Assembly: GCA_002367235.1 (NCBI GenBank)
Contig: DFBC01000078.1
Coordinates: 17,700-39,100, forward strand
Origin: Cellvibrionales bacterium UBA3090
GTDB lineage: Bacteria; Pseudomonadota; Gammaproteobacteria; Pseudomonadales; Porticoccaceae
Direction: 5' to 3'
DNA length: 21,401 nucleotides
Both the position numbers and the translations under genes were made by a program. Under the pieces are notes generated by a model that was not told where the DNA came from, did no database searches, and saw nothing but the letters and a program-made list of their open reading frames with translations. This document shows, piece by piece, positions 1 to 6,743 of the stretch. Each line of letters starts with the position of its first letter. Within the stretch, counting starts at the first letter, position 1.

Positions 1-296
1 GCATCAATCAACTTGCGGCTGATTTCCGGATTTGTGAGGTGCATGGCGCTGGTGGCGAGGTGTTCGTGAACATCTCGATAGCTGTGAGAAAGGTTGTTTA
101 TCAGTTCGGAGGTTTTAATAAAATGTTCAGTAACCTCTTGTTGATAGTTTTTTATTTGTTCTTGGGATTCTTGCAGTTTGCTCTCTAGATCCTTTCGTTC
201 GCGTGCTTGAGGATGAAGTGTTCGAGCCAAGACAAAGCCAATGATCAGGCCGATTGCTAGAGCCGCTAGGACGATTAGTAGGGTTGAGGTGGTCAA
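1..296 (-). CDS. zapG: ZapG (YhcB, DUF1043) inner-membrane protein, N-terminal part; C-terminus lies beyond the window
   Basis: I translated this from the minus strand. It reads TTSTLLIVLAALAIGLIIGF, a single N-terminal membrane helix, followed by a charged, Gln/Glu-rich coiled-coil stretch (about residues 30-60) and then the family-typical segment LINNLSHSYRDVHEHLA near residue 75. That is the ZapG/YhcB pattern: a membrane-anchored coiled-coil protein linked to cell division and envelope integrity. The start is a TTG at 296, seven bases after a strong GGAGG (304-308 on the plus strand). The nearby ATG (299-301) is followed at once by an in-frame TGA, so it cannot be the start. The gene is divergent from zapE, its usual neighbour. 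About 98 codons are present. The family is recognised from the helix, coiled coil and context; the start codon is inferred. Confidence 0.85.
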   Translation of the reverse strand, partial: MTTSTLLIVLAALAIGLIIGFVLARTLHPQARERKDLESKLQESQEQIKNYQQEVTEHFIKTSELINNLSHSYRDVHEHLATSAMHLTNPEISRKLID

Positions 297-490
297 GCCA
301 TTGCCTCCAAGGTATTGGGTTAAAAAAGTGATATCTGTAGTCTGAAAGATGCGGGGGCTGGAGGCAACAATTTTTAGTGGGTATTTTGCGTGTGTTGGGT
401 GATTTAACTTTTCCCGGGTTGCTAATCAGTGAGTGCCTCGCTACAGTTCACGCCCAATTTGTTTATCAATGTTTAGTTGTCTAGCGAGCT

Positions 491-1627
491 ATGTCACAAG
501 CTGCTTTATCTATACCACTGTCTCCTTCCGAAAGGTATCGTCAAGATCTTGCTCGTGAGGGGTTTAATTACGATGCCTCTCAGGAGTTGGCGGTCGGCCA
601 CCTGCAGTCTCTCTATGATGAGCTGATTAGAGATGCTGGAGGTGAGCAGGTTGGGGTGCTGGCGAAGATCAGGCGCAAGTTTGTCAGGCCGGAGCCTGTC
701 GCCCCGGTGAAAGGGTTGTACTTCTGGGGTGGCGTGGGTCGTGGTAAGACCTATCTGATGGATAACTTTTATGAAAGTCTCCCCTTTGAGCAGAAAATGC
801 GAGCTCACTTTCATCGTTTTATGCGTCGGGTGCACCAAGAGTTAAAGGGGTTGAAGGGGGAGAAGAATCCTCTGGAAAAGGTGGCTGATCGAATAGCCAT
901 GGAAGCCAGGGTGATATGTTTTGATGAGTTCTTTGTGTCAGATATTACTGATGCAATGTTGTTGGGCACGTTGCTGGAGTTGCTGTTCGCCCGTCGGGTG
1001 ACGCTGGTGGCGACCTCCAATATTGTTCCTAATCTTTTGTATGCGAACGGGCTTCAGCGGAAGCGTTTTCTGCCAACGATTGCGCTACTGAATAAGCACA
1101 CTGAGGTCGTTAATGTCGACGGTGGGGTGGATTATAGGCTTCGCGCTCTTGAGCGTGCAGAGCTCTTTCATCAGCCATTAGATGAAGCTGCCGAAAACGC
1201 ATTGTTGTCGGCTTTTAATGGATTGGCTCCGGCGCTTGGCGAAGTCAGAGAGTGTGTCGATATTGAGGCTGAAGGTCGTGGAATTTTATGTCGGTATGTA
1301 GCTGAGGATGTTGTTTGGTTTGACTTTGATGTGATCTGTAGCATCCCCCGTAGTCAATACGATTATATTGAGTTGGCGCGTGAGTTTCACGCGGTGCTGG
1401 TAAGTGGGGTCAGGCAGATGGGGCTAAAAAATGATGATAATGCCCGGCGTTTTATCAATATGGTCGATGAATTCTATGATCGAAATGTAAAGTTGGTGTT
1501 GTCTGCCGAGGCGGATATTCATTCTCTTTATACGGGCGGTCGGCTAGGCTTTGAATTTCAGCGTACCGAAAGCCGTTTGTTGGAAATGCAGTCCCACGAG
1601 TACCTAGAAAGGCCGCATCGCCCCTGA
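491..1627 (+). CDS. zapE: ZapE, AFG1-like cell-division ATPase
   Basis: The 378-residue protein has the AFG1/ZapE P-loop ATPase layout. The Walker A motif GGVGRGKT is at residues 80-87 and the Walker B region VICFDEFFV is near 141-149 with D145/E146. A conserved VTLVATSNIVPNLLYANGLQ segment (sensor I-like) follows, and the family-typical YDRNVKLVLSAE lies close to the C-terminus. In E. coli ZapE is a cytoplasmic ATPase that associates with the division ring and influences Z-ring stability under stress; that role is carried over by homology. Length is normal for the family (about 375). It is divergent from zapG and sits about 214 bp upstream of rplM, as in Pseudomonas. The ribosome binding site ahead of the ATG is weak (GCGAG). 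The 194-bp gap between zapG and zapE must hold both promoters, but I could not place them confidently. Confidence 0.95.
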   Translation: MSQAALSIPLSPSERYRQDLAREGFNYDASQELAVGHLQSLYDELIRDAGGEQVGVLAKIRRKFVRPEPVAPVKGLYFWGGVGRGKTYLMDNFYESLPFEQKMRAHFHRFMRRVHQELKGLKGEKNPLEKVADRIAMEARVICFDEFFVSDITDAMLLGTLLELLFARRVTLVATSNIVPNLLYANGLQRKRFLPTIALLNKHTEVVNVDGGVDYRLRALERAELFHQPLDEAAENALLSAFNGLAPALGEVRECVDIEAEGRGILCRYVAEDVVWFDFDVICSIPRSQYDYIELAREFHAVLVSGVRQMGLKNDDNARRFINMVDEFYDRNVKLVLSAEADIHSLYTGGRLGFEFQRTESRLLEMQSHEYLERPHRP

Positions 1628-1754
1628 GTTGACGGCCAGAGTTGGACTGAACTTGTTCTGCGATATCGTATCGGTCAGCTATTGGGGTGGGCTTTGGCGG
1701 TGTGTCGCAATGGCTGGTTCTAAGGAAAGTTATTCTTTTTGGGTGAAAAGGCCC

Positions 1755-1783
1755 TTGTAAAGCATATGTCCCATCTGTAAAAT
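1755..1783 (+). promoter_or_regulatory. Sigma-70-type promoter for rplM-rpsI
   Basis: A -35 box TTGTAA (1755-1760) and a -10 box TAAAAT (1778-1783) are separated by exactly 17 bp, about 60 bp ahead of the rplM ATG. This fits a housekeeping promoter for the ribosomal operon, separate from zapE. Transcription would start near 1790, giving a leader of about 50 nt that begins at the hairpin described next. Confidence 0.6.
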
Positions 1784-1792
1784 GCGCCCTCC

Positions 1793-1824
1793 TTTTGGTA
1801 AGCCCCATTAGGGAAGCCCCAAAA
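1793..1824 (+). promoter_or_regulatory. Structured rplM mRNA leader (possible L13 autoregulatory site)
   Basis: The short leader can fold into an outer stem TTTTGG (1793-1798) with CCAAAA (1819-1824) and an inner CCC/GGG stem (1804-1806 with 1811-1813) closing the four-base loop ATTA. It ends 17 nt before the rplM ATG, just ahead of the AGGA ribosome binding site. In E. coli L13 is reported to repress its own operon through a structured rplM leader; that this fold serves the same purpose is inference. Confidence 0.4.
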
Positions 1825-1841
1825 ATTTCAGGCAGGAAAAG

Positions 1842-2270
1842 ATGAAAACATATAGTGCGAAGCCAGAGACCGTCCAGCGCGATTGGTTTGTTGTTGATGC
1901 AGAAGATAAGACGCTGGGTCGTTTAGCGGCCGATGTTGCTTCACGCCTGCGCGGCAAGCATAAGCCAGAGTTCACTCCTCACGTCGATACTGGTGATTAC
2001 ATCGTAATTATCAACGCCGAGAAAGTCCGCGTTACTGGTAACAAGGCAAAAGACAAAATTTATCACCATCACACGGGTTATCCCGGTGGTTTAAAGTCCA
2101 TCAGTTTTGAAAAGCTGATTGATAAAGCTCCTGAACGTACCATACAGAGTGCTGTAAAAGGCATGTTGCCTAAAGGCCCTCTGGGTAATGCTATGTTCAA
2201 GAAACTTAAAGTTTATGCAGGCGCCGAGCATCCACATACAGCTCAGCAGCCGCAAGAACTGAATATCTGA
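1842..2270 (+). CDS. rplM: 50S ribosomal protein L13 (uL13)
   Basis: The 142-residue protein starts MKTYSAKPETVQRDWFVVDA and carries the L13 signatures DKTLGRLAADVASRLRGKHK (about 22-41), the YHHHTGYPGG motif (about 74-83) and the C-terminal MLPKGPLGNAMFKKLKVY. Length matches E. coli L13 (142). L13 is an early assembly protein of the large subunit that binds 23S rRNA. An AGGA ribosome binding site lies six to nine bases ahead of the ATG. It is the first gene of a two-gene operon with rpsI, 13 bp apart, the near-universal bacterial arrangement, and has its own promoter and leader. Confidence 0.99.
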   Translation: MKTYSAKPETVQRDWFVVDAEDKTLGRLAADVASRLRGKHKPEFTPHVDTGDYIVIINAEKVRVTGNKAKDKIYHHHTGYPGGLKSISFEKLIDKAPERTIQSAVKGMLPKGPLGNAMFKKLKVYAGAEHPHTAQQPQELNI

Positions 2271-2283
2271 CGGATAGTTAATT

Positions 2284-2676
2284 ATGGCAGACACTCAATA
2301 CTACGGCACTGGTCGTCGCAAAACCTCATCAGCTAGGGTTTTTCTGGCAAATGGTAGCGGTAATGTTACGGTTAATAACCGAACTTTAGATCAATATTTC
2401 GGGCGTGAAGTAGCTCGTATGATTGTTCGTCAACCGCTTGAGCTGGTTGATAGCGTAGAAAAATTTGATCTTAAAATCACTGTTGCCGGCGGTGGTAGTT
2501 TTGGGCAGGCTGGTGCGATTCGCCACGGTATTGCCAGAGCGCTGTTGCAGTATGATGAAAACCTGCGCGGTGATCTAAGAAAGGCTGGATTCTTAACGCG
2601 TGATGCCCGAGAGGTTGAGCGTAAGAAGGTCGGCTTGCACAAGGCGCGTAAGCGTCCACAATTCTCCAAGCGTTAA
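2284..2676 (+). CDS. rpsI: 30S ribosomal protein S9 (uS9)
   Basis: The 130-residue protein starts MADTQYYGTGRRKTSSARVF, the canonical S9 opening. It has the GGGSFGQAGAIRHGIARALL core (about 69-88) and ends in the basic tail KKVGLHKARKRPQFSKR, whose last residues reach the P-site tRNA in the 30S subunit. Length equals the E. coli protein. The gene follows rplM by 13 bp with a weak GGATAG-like ribosome binding site and is closed 14 bp downstream by a strong intrinsic terminator, so rplM-rpsI is a self-contained operon. Confidence 0.99.
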   Translation: MADTQYYGTGRRKTSSARVFLANGSGNVTVNNRTLDQYFGREVARMIVRQPLELVDSVEKFDLKITVAGGGSFGQAGAIRHGIARALLQYDENLRGDLRKAGFLTRDAREVERKKVGLHKARKRPQFSKR

Positions 2677-2690
2677 TTGTTGTCCTTATC

Positions 2691-2724
2691 AAAAAAACCC
2701 GGTTCTTTTTGACCGGGTTTTTTT
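2691..2724 (+). terminator. Intrinsic terminator of rplM-rpsI
   Basis: A perfect 12-bp stem, AAAAAAACCCGG (2691-2702) with CCGGGTTTTTTT (2713-2724), closes a 10-nt loop and provides its own T-tract. The A-run on the left arm makes it partly bidirectional. It insulates the ribosomal operon from petA. Confidence 0.9.
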
Positions 2725-2767
2725 AGCTCTAAAATAAGTGCTAGTCCAATTGGAGTGGGGCATTGCC

Positions 2768-2796
2768 TTGTAAAAAGTGCGTGTTTTCATTACTAT
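2768..2796 (+). promoter_or_regulatory. Candidate promoter for petA-petBC
   Basis: TTGTAA (2768-2773) and TACTAT (2791-2796) are 17 bp apart in the 180-bp gap between the rpsI terminator and petA. The -35 box is identical to that of the rplM promoter; the -10 box matches consensus at four of six positions. A promoter is required here because the upstream terminator is strong. The exact position is a guess from spacing and base match. Confidence 0.4.
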
Positions 2797-2857
2797 TGCA
2801 CGCCATTTTGTACACATAAAAAAATTTGCCAACCTTTGCTGTTAACGGGAGAACGTC

Positions 2858-3469
2858 ATGAGTAATGACGGTGTTAATCAGGGGCGTCGCCGCTTCCTGA
2901 CAGGGGCCACCTGTGTGGTGGGCGCTGCTGGAGTAGTCGGAGCAGCCGTTCCTTTTGTGGGTTCTTGGAATCCAAGCGCTAAAGCGAAAGCTGCAGGCGC
3001 TCCGGTCAAAGCCAATATTTCTAAAATAGAACCGGGTCAAATGGTGACATTTGAGTGGCGTGGTAAACCTGTCTATGTGGTTCGTCGTACGCCTGAAACT
3101 CTTAAAAATCTGGAAAATATGTCGGGTGACATTTTGAGAGATCCCTCCTCAGCTCAGGCAAAACAGCCGGCTTATGTGAGTGGTGTTCACCGGTCAATGG
3201 CTGGGAAGGAAGAATACTTGGTGATCGTGGGCTTATGCACTCACTTGGGTTGCGCTCCGATGTATCGCCCAGAGGTCGGAGCTGAAGATTTAAGCACCAG
3301 TGAAGTAGAGTGGATGGGTGGTTTCTTCTGCCCTTGTCACGGCTCTAAGTTCGATCTTGCTGGTCGTGTGTTCACTGGTGTTCCAGCACCAACTAATCTT
3401 GATGTTCCACCGTACTCTTACGAGAGCGATAGTGTGATTGTCATTGGTGTAGATCAGGAGGTCGGCTAA
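2858..3469 (+). CDS. petA: Ubiquinol-cytochrome c reductase, Rieske iron-sulfur subunit
   Basis: This 203-residue protein is the [2Fe-2S] subunit of the cytochrome bc1 complex, which takes electrons from ubiquinol at the Qo site and passes them to cytochrome c1. The N-terminus has a twin-arginine signal (R10-R11-R12-F13-L14) followed by an uncleaved hydrophobic anchor to about residue 36, as usual for Rieske proteins exported by Tat. Box I is CTHLGC (127-132) and box II CPCHGS (158-163). By family rules C127, H129, C158 and H161 bind the cluster and C132-C160 form the disulfide. A GGGAGA ribosome binding site precedes the ATG. Its TAA overlaps the ATG of the next gene by one base (TAATG), with AGGAGG inside petA serving that start, so the two are translationally coupled. 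Confidence 0.98.
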   Translation: MSNDGVNQGRRRFLTGATCVVGAAGVVGAAVPFVGSWNPSAKAKAAGAPVKANISKIEPGQMVTFEWRGKPVYVVRRTPETLKNLENMSGDILRDPSSAQAKQPAYVSGVHRSMAGKEEYLVIVGLCTHLGCAPMYRPEVGAEDLSTSEVEWMGGFFCPCHGSKFDLAGRVFTGVPAPTNLDVPPYSYESDSVIVIGVDQEVG

Positions 3470-5502
3470 TGAAAGCATTGGTATCATTTCGTGATTGGGT
3501 AGATGCTCGTCTACCCATTATGAGGGCATGGAATACTCACATGGCTGAGTACTACGCCCCTAAGAATTTCAACTTCTGGTACTTCTTCGGCGTATTGTCG
3601 ATGATTGTATTGGTTATACAGCTTATATCCGGTGTTTGGTTGTTGATGAGCTTTCAGGGTTCATCTGAGACAGCTTTTGCCTCCGTTGAATACATCATGC
3701 GCGATGTGGATTACGGCTGGATTATTCGATATATGCACTCTACAGGTGCTTCGGCCTTCTTCATTGTCGTCTACCTTCATATGTTCCGTGGTTTGATCTA
3801 CGGTTCGTATAAGCCACCACGCGAGCTGGTGTGGATCTTCGGTATGACAATTTATGTCGCGCTGATGGCTGAAGCATTTCTTGGTTATGTGCTGCCTTGG
3901 GGGCAAATGTCCTTCTGGGGTGCGCAGGTGATCATTTCCCTGTTTGGTGCTATTCCAGTCGTTGGTGACGATATTGTTCAGTGGGTGCGCGGTGATTACC
4001 TGATCTCTGGTATTACGCTGAATCGCTTTATGTCACTGCATGTGGTGGCTGTGCCTATCGTATTGTTGGCGTTGGTCGTCCTGCACATTCTGGCGCTACA
4101 CGAAGTGGGATCAAACAACCCCGATGGTGTTGAAATTAAGAAGAATAAGGATGAAAACGGCATTCCCAGAGATGGCATTCCTTTTCACCCCTTCTACACC
4201 GTTCACGACATTGTGCCGATTGTGGTGTTCCTGTTTGTGTTCTGTTTCATTATGTTCTTTGTTCCGGAAATGGGTGGTTATTTCCTTGAACATGCGAATT
4301 TTGAAATCGCTAACCCGCTGAAGACTCCAGCGCATATTGCGCCAGTGTGGTACTTCACGCCTTTCTATTCCATGTTGAGGGCAGTGCCTGACAAGTTCGC
4401 GGGCTTCCTGGTTATGGCTGCGGCAATTGCAATCATGTTTGTGTTGCCTTGGCTAGATCGTAGTCCAGTGAAATCGATCCGTTACAAAGGTAACTTCAGC
4501 AAGATTGCTGTATTGGTATTTGCAGCTTCTTTCATCATTCTTGGTGTGCTTGGTGTTAAGTCTCCAACTCCTGAGCGTACGTTGTTGGCGCAAATCTGTG
4601 CTGTTTTATACTTCTTGTTCTTCTTGGCGATGCCAATTTGGACCAAGTGGGAATCCTGCAAGCAGGAGCCAACTAGAGTCACCATGGATGGCGGGATGGG
4701 ATTCTGGAAAGCGCTATTGGCCTTCCTGTTCGTATTGTTCTTGGCTTGGGCGCCGTTAAAGGCTGTAGGTTCGGAGTCTAACTTTGACTGCGGAACCATG
4801 CACTGTGACGAGTTTGAAGCAGACTTGGGTGATAAAGCATCTCTGCAGAACGGTGCGAAGCTGTTTATGAACTACTGCATGGGCTGTCACTCTGCTCAGT
4901 ATTCTCGTTGGGAGCGCGTTGCGACCGACTTGAAAATGCCTGCCGGTCTGGTCATGGATAACCTCGTATTTGCCGATCAAAAAATTGGCAGTTTGATGAA
5001 AATATCCATGCCCGCCGACAAAGCCAAGAAATGGTTTGGCGCCCCGCCACCCGACTTGACACTGGTGGCCAGAGCGCGTTCTCCTGAGTGGTTGTATACC
5101 TACCTCAGGAACTTTTATGCTGACCCTTCTCGTCCATTTGGTGTAAATAACAAAGTATTCAAGGACGTTGGTATGCCTCACGCGCTACTCGACCTTCAAG
5201 GTTTGCAGAAATGCGCCCCCGGTCCTGTTGTTGCGCATAATGGCGGTATCAAGCGAGACCCTCTAACCCGGGAAGAAATTCTTGAAGATCACTGTGGCCG
5301 TTATAGCCTGGTTCAAGAGGGTAGCTTGTCTCCAGAGCAGTTCGATGAAGCAGTCTTTGATCTGGTTAACTTCCTAACCTATGTTGCTGAGCCGATGGCT
5401 GAAGACCGCAAGCGAATTGGTACTTACGCATTGCTGTTTCTTGCATTCTTGTTTTTCTGGGTATGGTTGCTAAACAGAGAATACTGGAAAGATATTCACT
5501 AG
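3469..5502 (+). CDS. Fused cytochrome b / cytochrome c1 of the bc1 complex (petB-petC fusion, fbcH-like)
   Basis: One uninterrupted 677-codon frame encodes both heme subunits of the bc1 complex, normally petB and petC in gammaproteobacteria. Residues 1-405 are cytochrome b: heme ligands H90/H104 and H191/H206, the Qo motif PVWY at 292-295, and the family-typical KWESCKQEPTRVTM segment where PetB normally ends. Residues 406-434 look like an internal signal peptide: K414, a hydrophobic stretch 415-428, then small residues A432-V-G434 as a possible signal peptidase site. Residues 435-677 are cytochrome c1: heme site CMGCH (470-474), probable axial Met M569 in VGMPHAL, and a C-terminal anchor about 651-668. 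An extra CGTMHC (441-446) lies near the mature c1 N-terminus. The precedent is Bradyrhizobium fbcH, a b/c1 precursor cut after synthesis; cleavage here is inference. M410 (4696) follows a GGATGG and could be an internal start. Confidence 0.95.
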   Translation: MKALVSFRDWVDARLPIMRAWNTHMAEYYAPKNFNFWYFFGVLSMIVLVIQLISGVWLLMSFQGSSETAFASVEYIMRDVDYGWIIRYMHSTGASAFFIVVYLHMFRGLIYGSYKPPRELVWIFGMTIYVALMAEAFLGYVLPWGQMSFWGAQVIISLFGAIPVVGDDIVQWVRGDYLISGITLNRFMSLHVVAVPIVLLALVVLHILALHEVGSNNPDGVEIKKNKDENGIPRDGIPFHPFYTVHDIVPIVVFLFVFCFIMFFVPEMGGYFLEHANFEIANPLKTPAHIAPVWYFTPFYSMLRAVPDKFAGFLVMAAAIAIMFVLPWLDRSPVKSIRYKGNFSKIAVLVFAASFIILGVLGVKSPTPERTLLAQICAVLYFLFFLAMPIWTKWESCKQEPTRVTMDGGMGFWKALLAFLFVLFLAWAPLKAVGSESNFDCGTMHCDEFEADLGDKASLQNGAKLFMNYCMGCHSAQYSRWERVATDLKMPAGLVMDNLVFADQKIGSLMKISMPADKAKKWFGAPPPDLTLVARARSPEWLYTYLRNFYADPSRPFGVNNKVFKDVGMPHALLDLQGLQKCAPGPVVAHNGGIKRDPLTREEILEDHCGRYSLVQEGSLSPEQFDEAVFDLVNFLTYVAEPMAEDRKRIGTYALLFLAFLFFWVWLLNREYWKDIH

Positions 5503-5511
5503 GTTCTATGA

Positions 5512-5534
5512 GGGTGGCTGTGATTCAGCCACCC
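5512..5534 (+). repeat. Perfect hairpin between the cytochrome b/c1 gene and sspA
   Basis: GGGTGGCTG (5512-5520) pairs perfectly with CAGCCACCC (5526-5534) around a five-base loop. No T-tract follows, so it is not a standard intrinsic terminator. It could be a 3' stabiliser or processing stem for the petA-petBC message, or a partial terminator setting the ratio to sspA. Confidence 0.55.
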
Positions 5535-5568
5535 ATCCCGTTCTATAAATTAATATCGAGGTTCCAAT

Positions 5569-6195
5569 ATGGGGATTGTTGCGAAACGATCTTCCATGAC
5601 ATTTTATTCAGATCCGAGTTGCCACTATAGCCACCGGGTCCGTATTGTCTTGGCGGAAAAAGGGGTCACTGTTGATATCGAAGATATCGATGGAAAGGTG
5701 ATACCAGAAGAGGTTTTAGAACTGAACCCATATGCATCATTGCCTACACTGGTCGATCGAGATTTAGCATTGTACGAAACCAAGGTGATGATGGAATATC
5801 TGGATGAAAGATTTCCTCACCCACCATTGTTGCCCGTCTACCCGGTTGCAAGAGCGTTAAGCCGACAGTTCATGCATCGAATTGAGCGAGATTGTTGTGT
5901 GCAGGTAGATAAAATTATTGCCAGCCCAGACAGCAAAGGGGCTGAAGCGGCGCGCAAGGATTTACGTGATAGCCTTGTCAGTATTGCACCAATTTTTACT
6001 GATCTGCCCTATTTTATGAATGAAGAGTTTACGTTGGTTGACTGCTGTCTTGGGCCTATTCTATGGCGGCTTGAGACATTGGGCATAGAGTTGCCTAATA
6101 ATCGCCAGACTAAGCCCTTGCACGATTACATGAAGCGCCTCTTTGAGAGAGAGTCATTTCAAGAAAGCCTGTCTGAATTGGAAAAAGACATGTAA
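5569..6195 (+). CDS. sspA: Stringent starvation protein A (GST-fold RNA polymerase-associated protein)
   Basis: The 208-residue protein has a glutathione-S-transferase fold: a thioredoxin-like N-terminal domain (about 10-85, with SDPSCHYSHRVRIVLAEKG and the cis-Pro strand NPYASLPTLVDRD) and a helical C-terminal domain. It keeps the PHPPLLPVYPVARA surface segment (about 84-97), matching the conserved PHP patch of E. coli SspA that contacts RNA polymerase and sigma-70. SspA acts as a transcription factor under starvation and acid stress rather than as a transferase. A GAGG ribosome binding site lies seven bases ahead of the ATG. The gene follows the bc1 genes, as in Pseudomonas, across a 66-bp gap with a hairpin, and is closed by an intrinsic terminator before sspB. 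Confidence 0.97.
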   Translation: MGIVAKRSSMTFYSDPSCHYSHRVRIVLAEKGVTVDIEDIDGKVIPEEVLELNPYASLPTLVDRDLALYETKVMMEYLDERFPHPPLLPVYPVARALSRQFMHRIERDCCVQVDKIIASPDSKGAEAARKDLRDSLVSIAPIFTDLPYFMNEEFTLVDCCLGPILWRLETLGIELPNNRQTKPLHDYMKRLFERESFQESLSELEKDM

Positions 6196-6223
6196 GGTAG
6201 CTCTCGATCAATAAATTTGCGAT

Positions 6224-6252
6224 AAAAAGGGACTATAAGGTCCCTTTTTTTT
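6224..6252 (+). terminator. Intrinsic terminator between sspA and sspB
   Basis: AAAAAGGGAC (6224-6233) pairs with GTCCCTTTTT (6240-6249) around the loop TATAAG, followed by a T-tract to 6252. It is a textbook rho-independent terminator only 43 bp ahead of sspB. The left A-run also gives it some activity on the opposite strand. Confidence 0.88.
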
Positions 6253-6294
6253 GTAGAATGCCTTTCGAGAAATTAAGGGCCTGATTTTGCTCAC

Positions 6295-6732
6295 ATGAAA
6301 ATGACATCTAATAGACCTTACCTGATTCGTGCTTTTTATGACTGGATTGTCGATAATGAGTGCACGCCGTACATGGTGGTGGATGCCTTCTACCCTGGTG
6401 TGGAGGTTCCTCAAGATTATGTAAGCGATGGTCAAATTGTATTAAACCTGGTGCCACGAGCTGTAACCGGGTTGATTATGAACAATTCAGAAATTTCTTT
6501 TAGTACCCGTTTTGGTGGAGTTCCTTGTGAAATTAGGTTGCCCGTCAAGTCTATTATGGGCATTTACGCTCGCGAAAATGGCGAGGGAATGATTTTTGAG
6601 TCAGAGGATTCCAGCGGTCCAGAACCCTTGGGGCCAGCTCCGGTTAAGCCGGTAACCCCTTCAGACTCCGCCCCTAAAGGTGGTGGTTCTAGTGAAACCA
6701 GCAAGAAACCCTCGTTGAGAGTGGTTAAATAG
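6295..6732 (+). CDS. sspB: ClpXP protease specificity-enhancing factor SspB
   Basis: The 145-residue protein is the adaptor that delivers ssrA-tagged, ribosome-rescued polypeptides to ClpXP. Residues 1 to about 105 form the substrate-binding dimer domain (RPYLIRAFYDWIVDNECTPY opening, then the VLNLVPRAVTGLIMNNSEIS core). A Pro/Ser/Gly-rich flexible linker follows (about 110-138). The C-terminus ends in PSLRVVK, matching the conserved ClpX-binding tail LRVVK of E. coli SspB. It follows sspA but is separated from it by an intrinsic terminator, so it needs read-through or its own promoter. A TAGAAT (6254-6259) just after the T-tract could be a -10 box, but no -35 box is evident. No good ribosome binding site is visible; the second ATG (6301) is an alternative start. 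The thiolase gene follows after 11 bp. Confidence 0.97.
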   Translation: MKMTSNRPYLIRAFYDWIVDNECTPYMVVDAFYPGVEVPQDYVSDGQIVLNLVPRAVTGLIMNNSEISFSTRFGGVPCEIRLPVKSIMGIYARENGEGMIFESEDSSGPEPLGPAPVKPVTPSDSAPKGGGSSETSKKPSLRVVK

Positions 6733-6743
6733 AGGATAGATTA

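Noticed and set aside
299..301. ATG near the zapG start
   Set aside because: The frame reads ATG-GCT-TGA and stops at once; the TTG at 296 is in the frame of the recognisable protein.
1455..1808. Minus-strand frame of 117 codons opposite the zapE end and the rplM promoter
   Set aside because: It is antisense to zapE and its peptide has no domain character; it is a chance open frame.
4342..4353. PVWY in place of PEWY at the Qo site of cytochrome b
   Set aside because: This variant is, to my knowledge, usual for beta- and gammaproteobacterial cytochrome b, so it is not a peculiarity of the fusion.
4789..4806. CGTMHC as a second c-type heme site in cytochrome c1
   Set aside because: The spacing is C-x4-C, and the histidine precedes the second cysteine; covalent heme attachment needs C-x2-C-H. 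The real heme site is CMGCH at residues 470-474.
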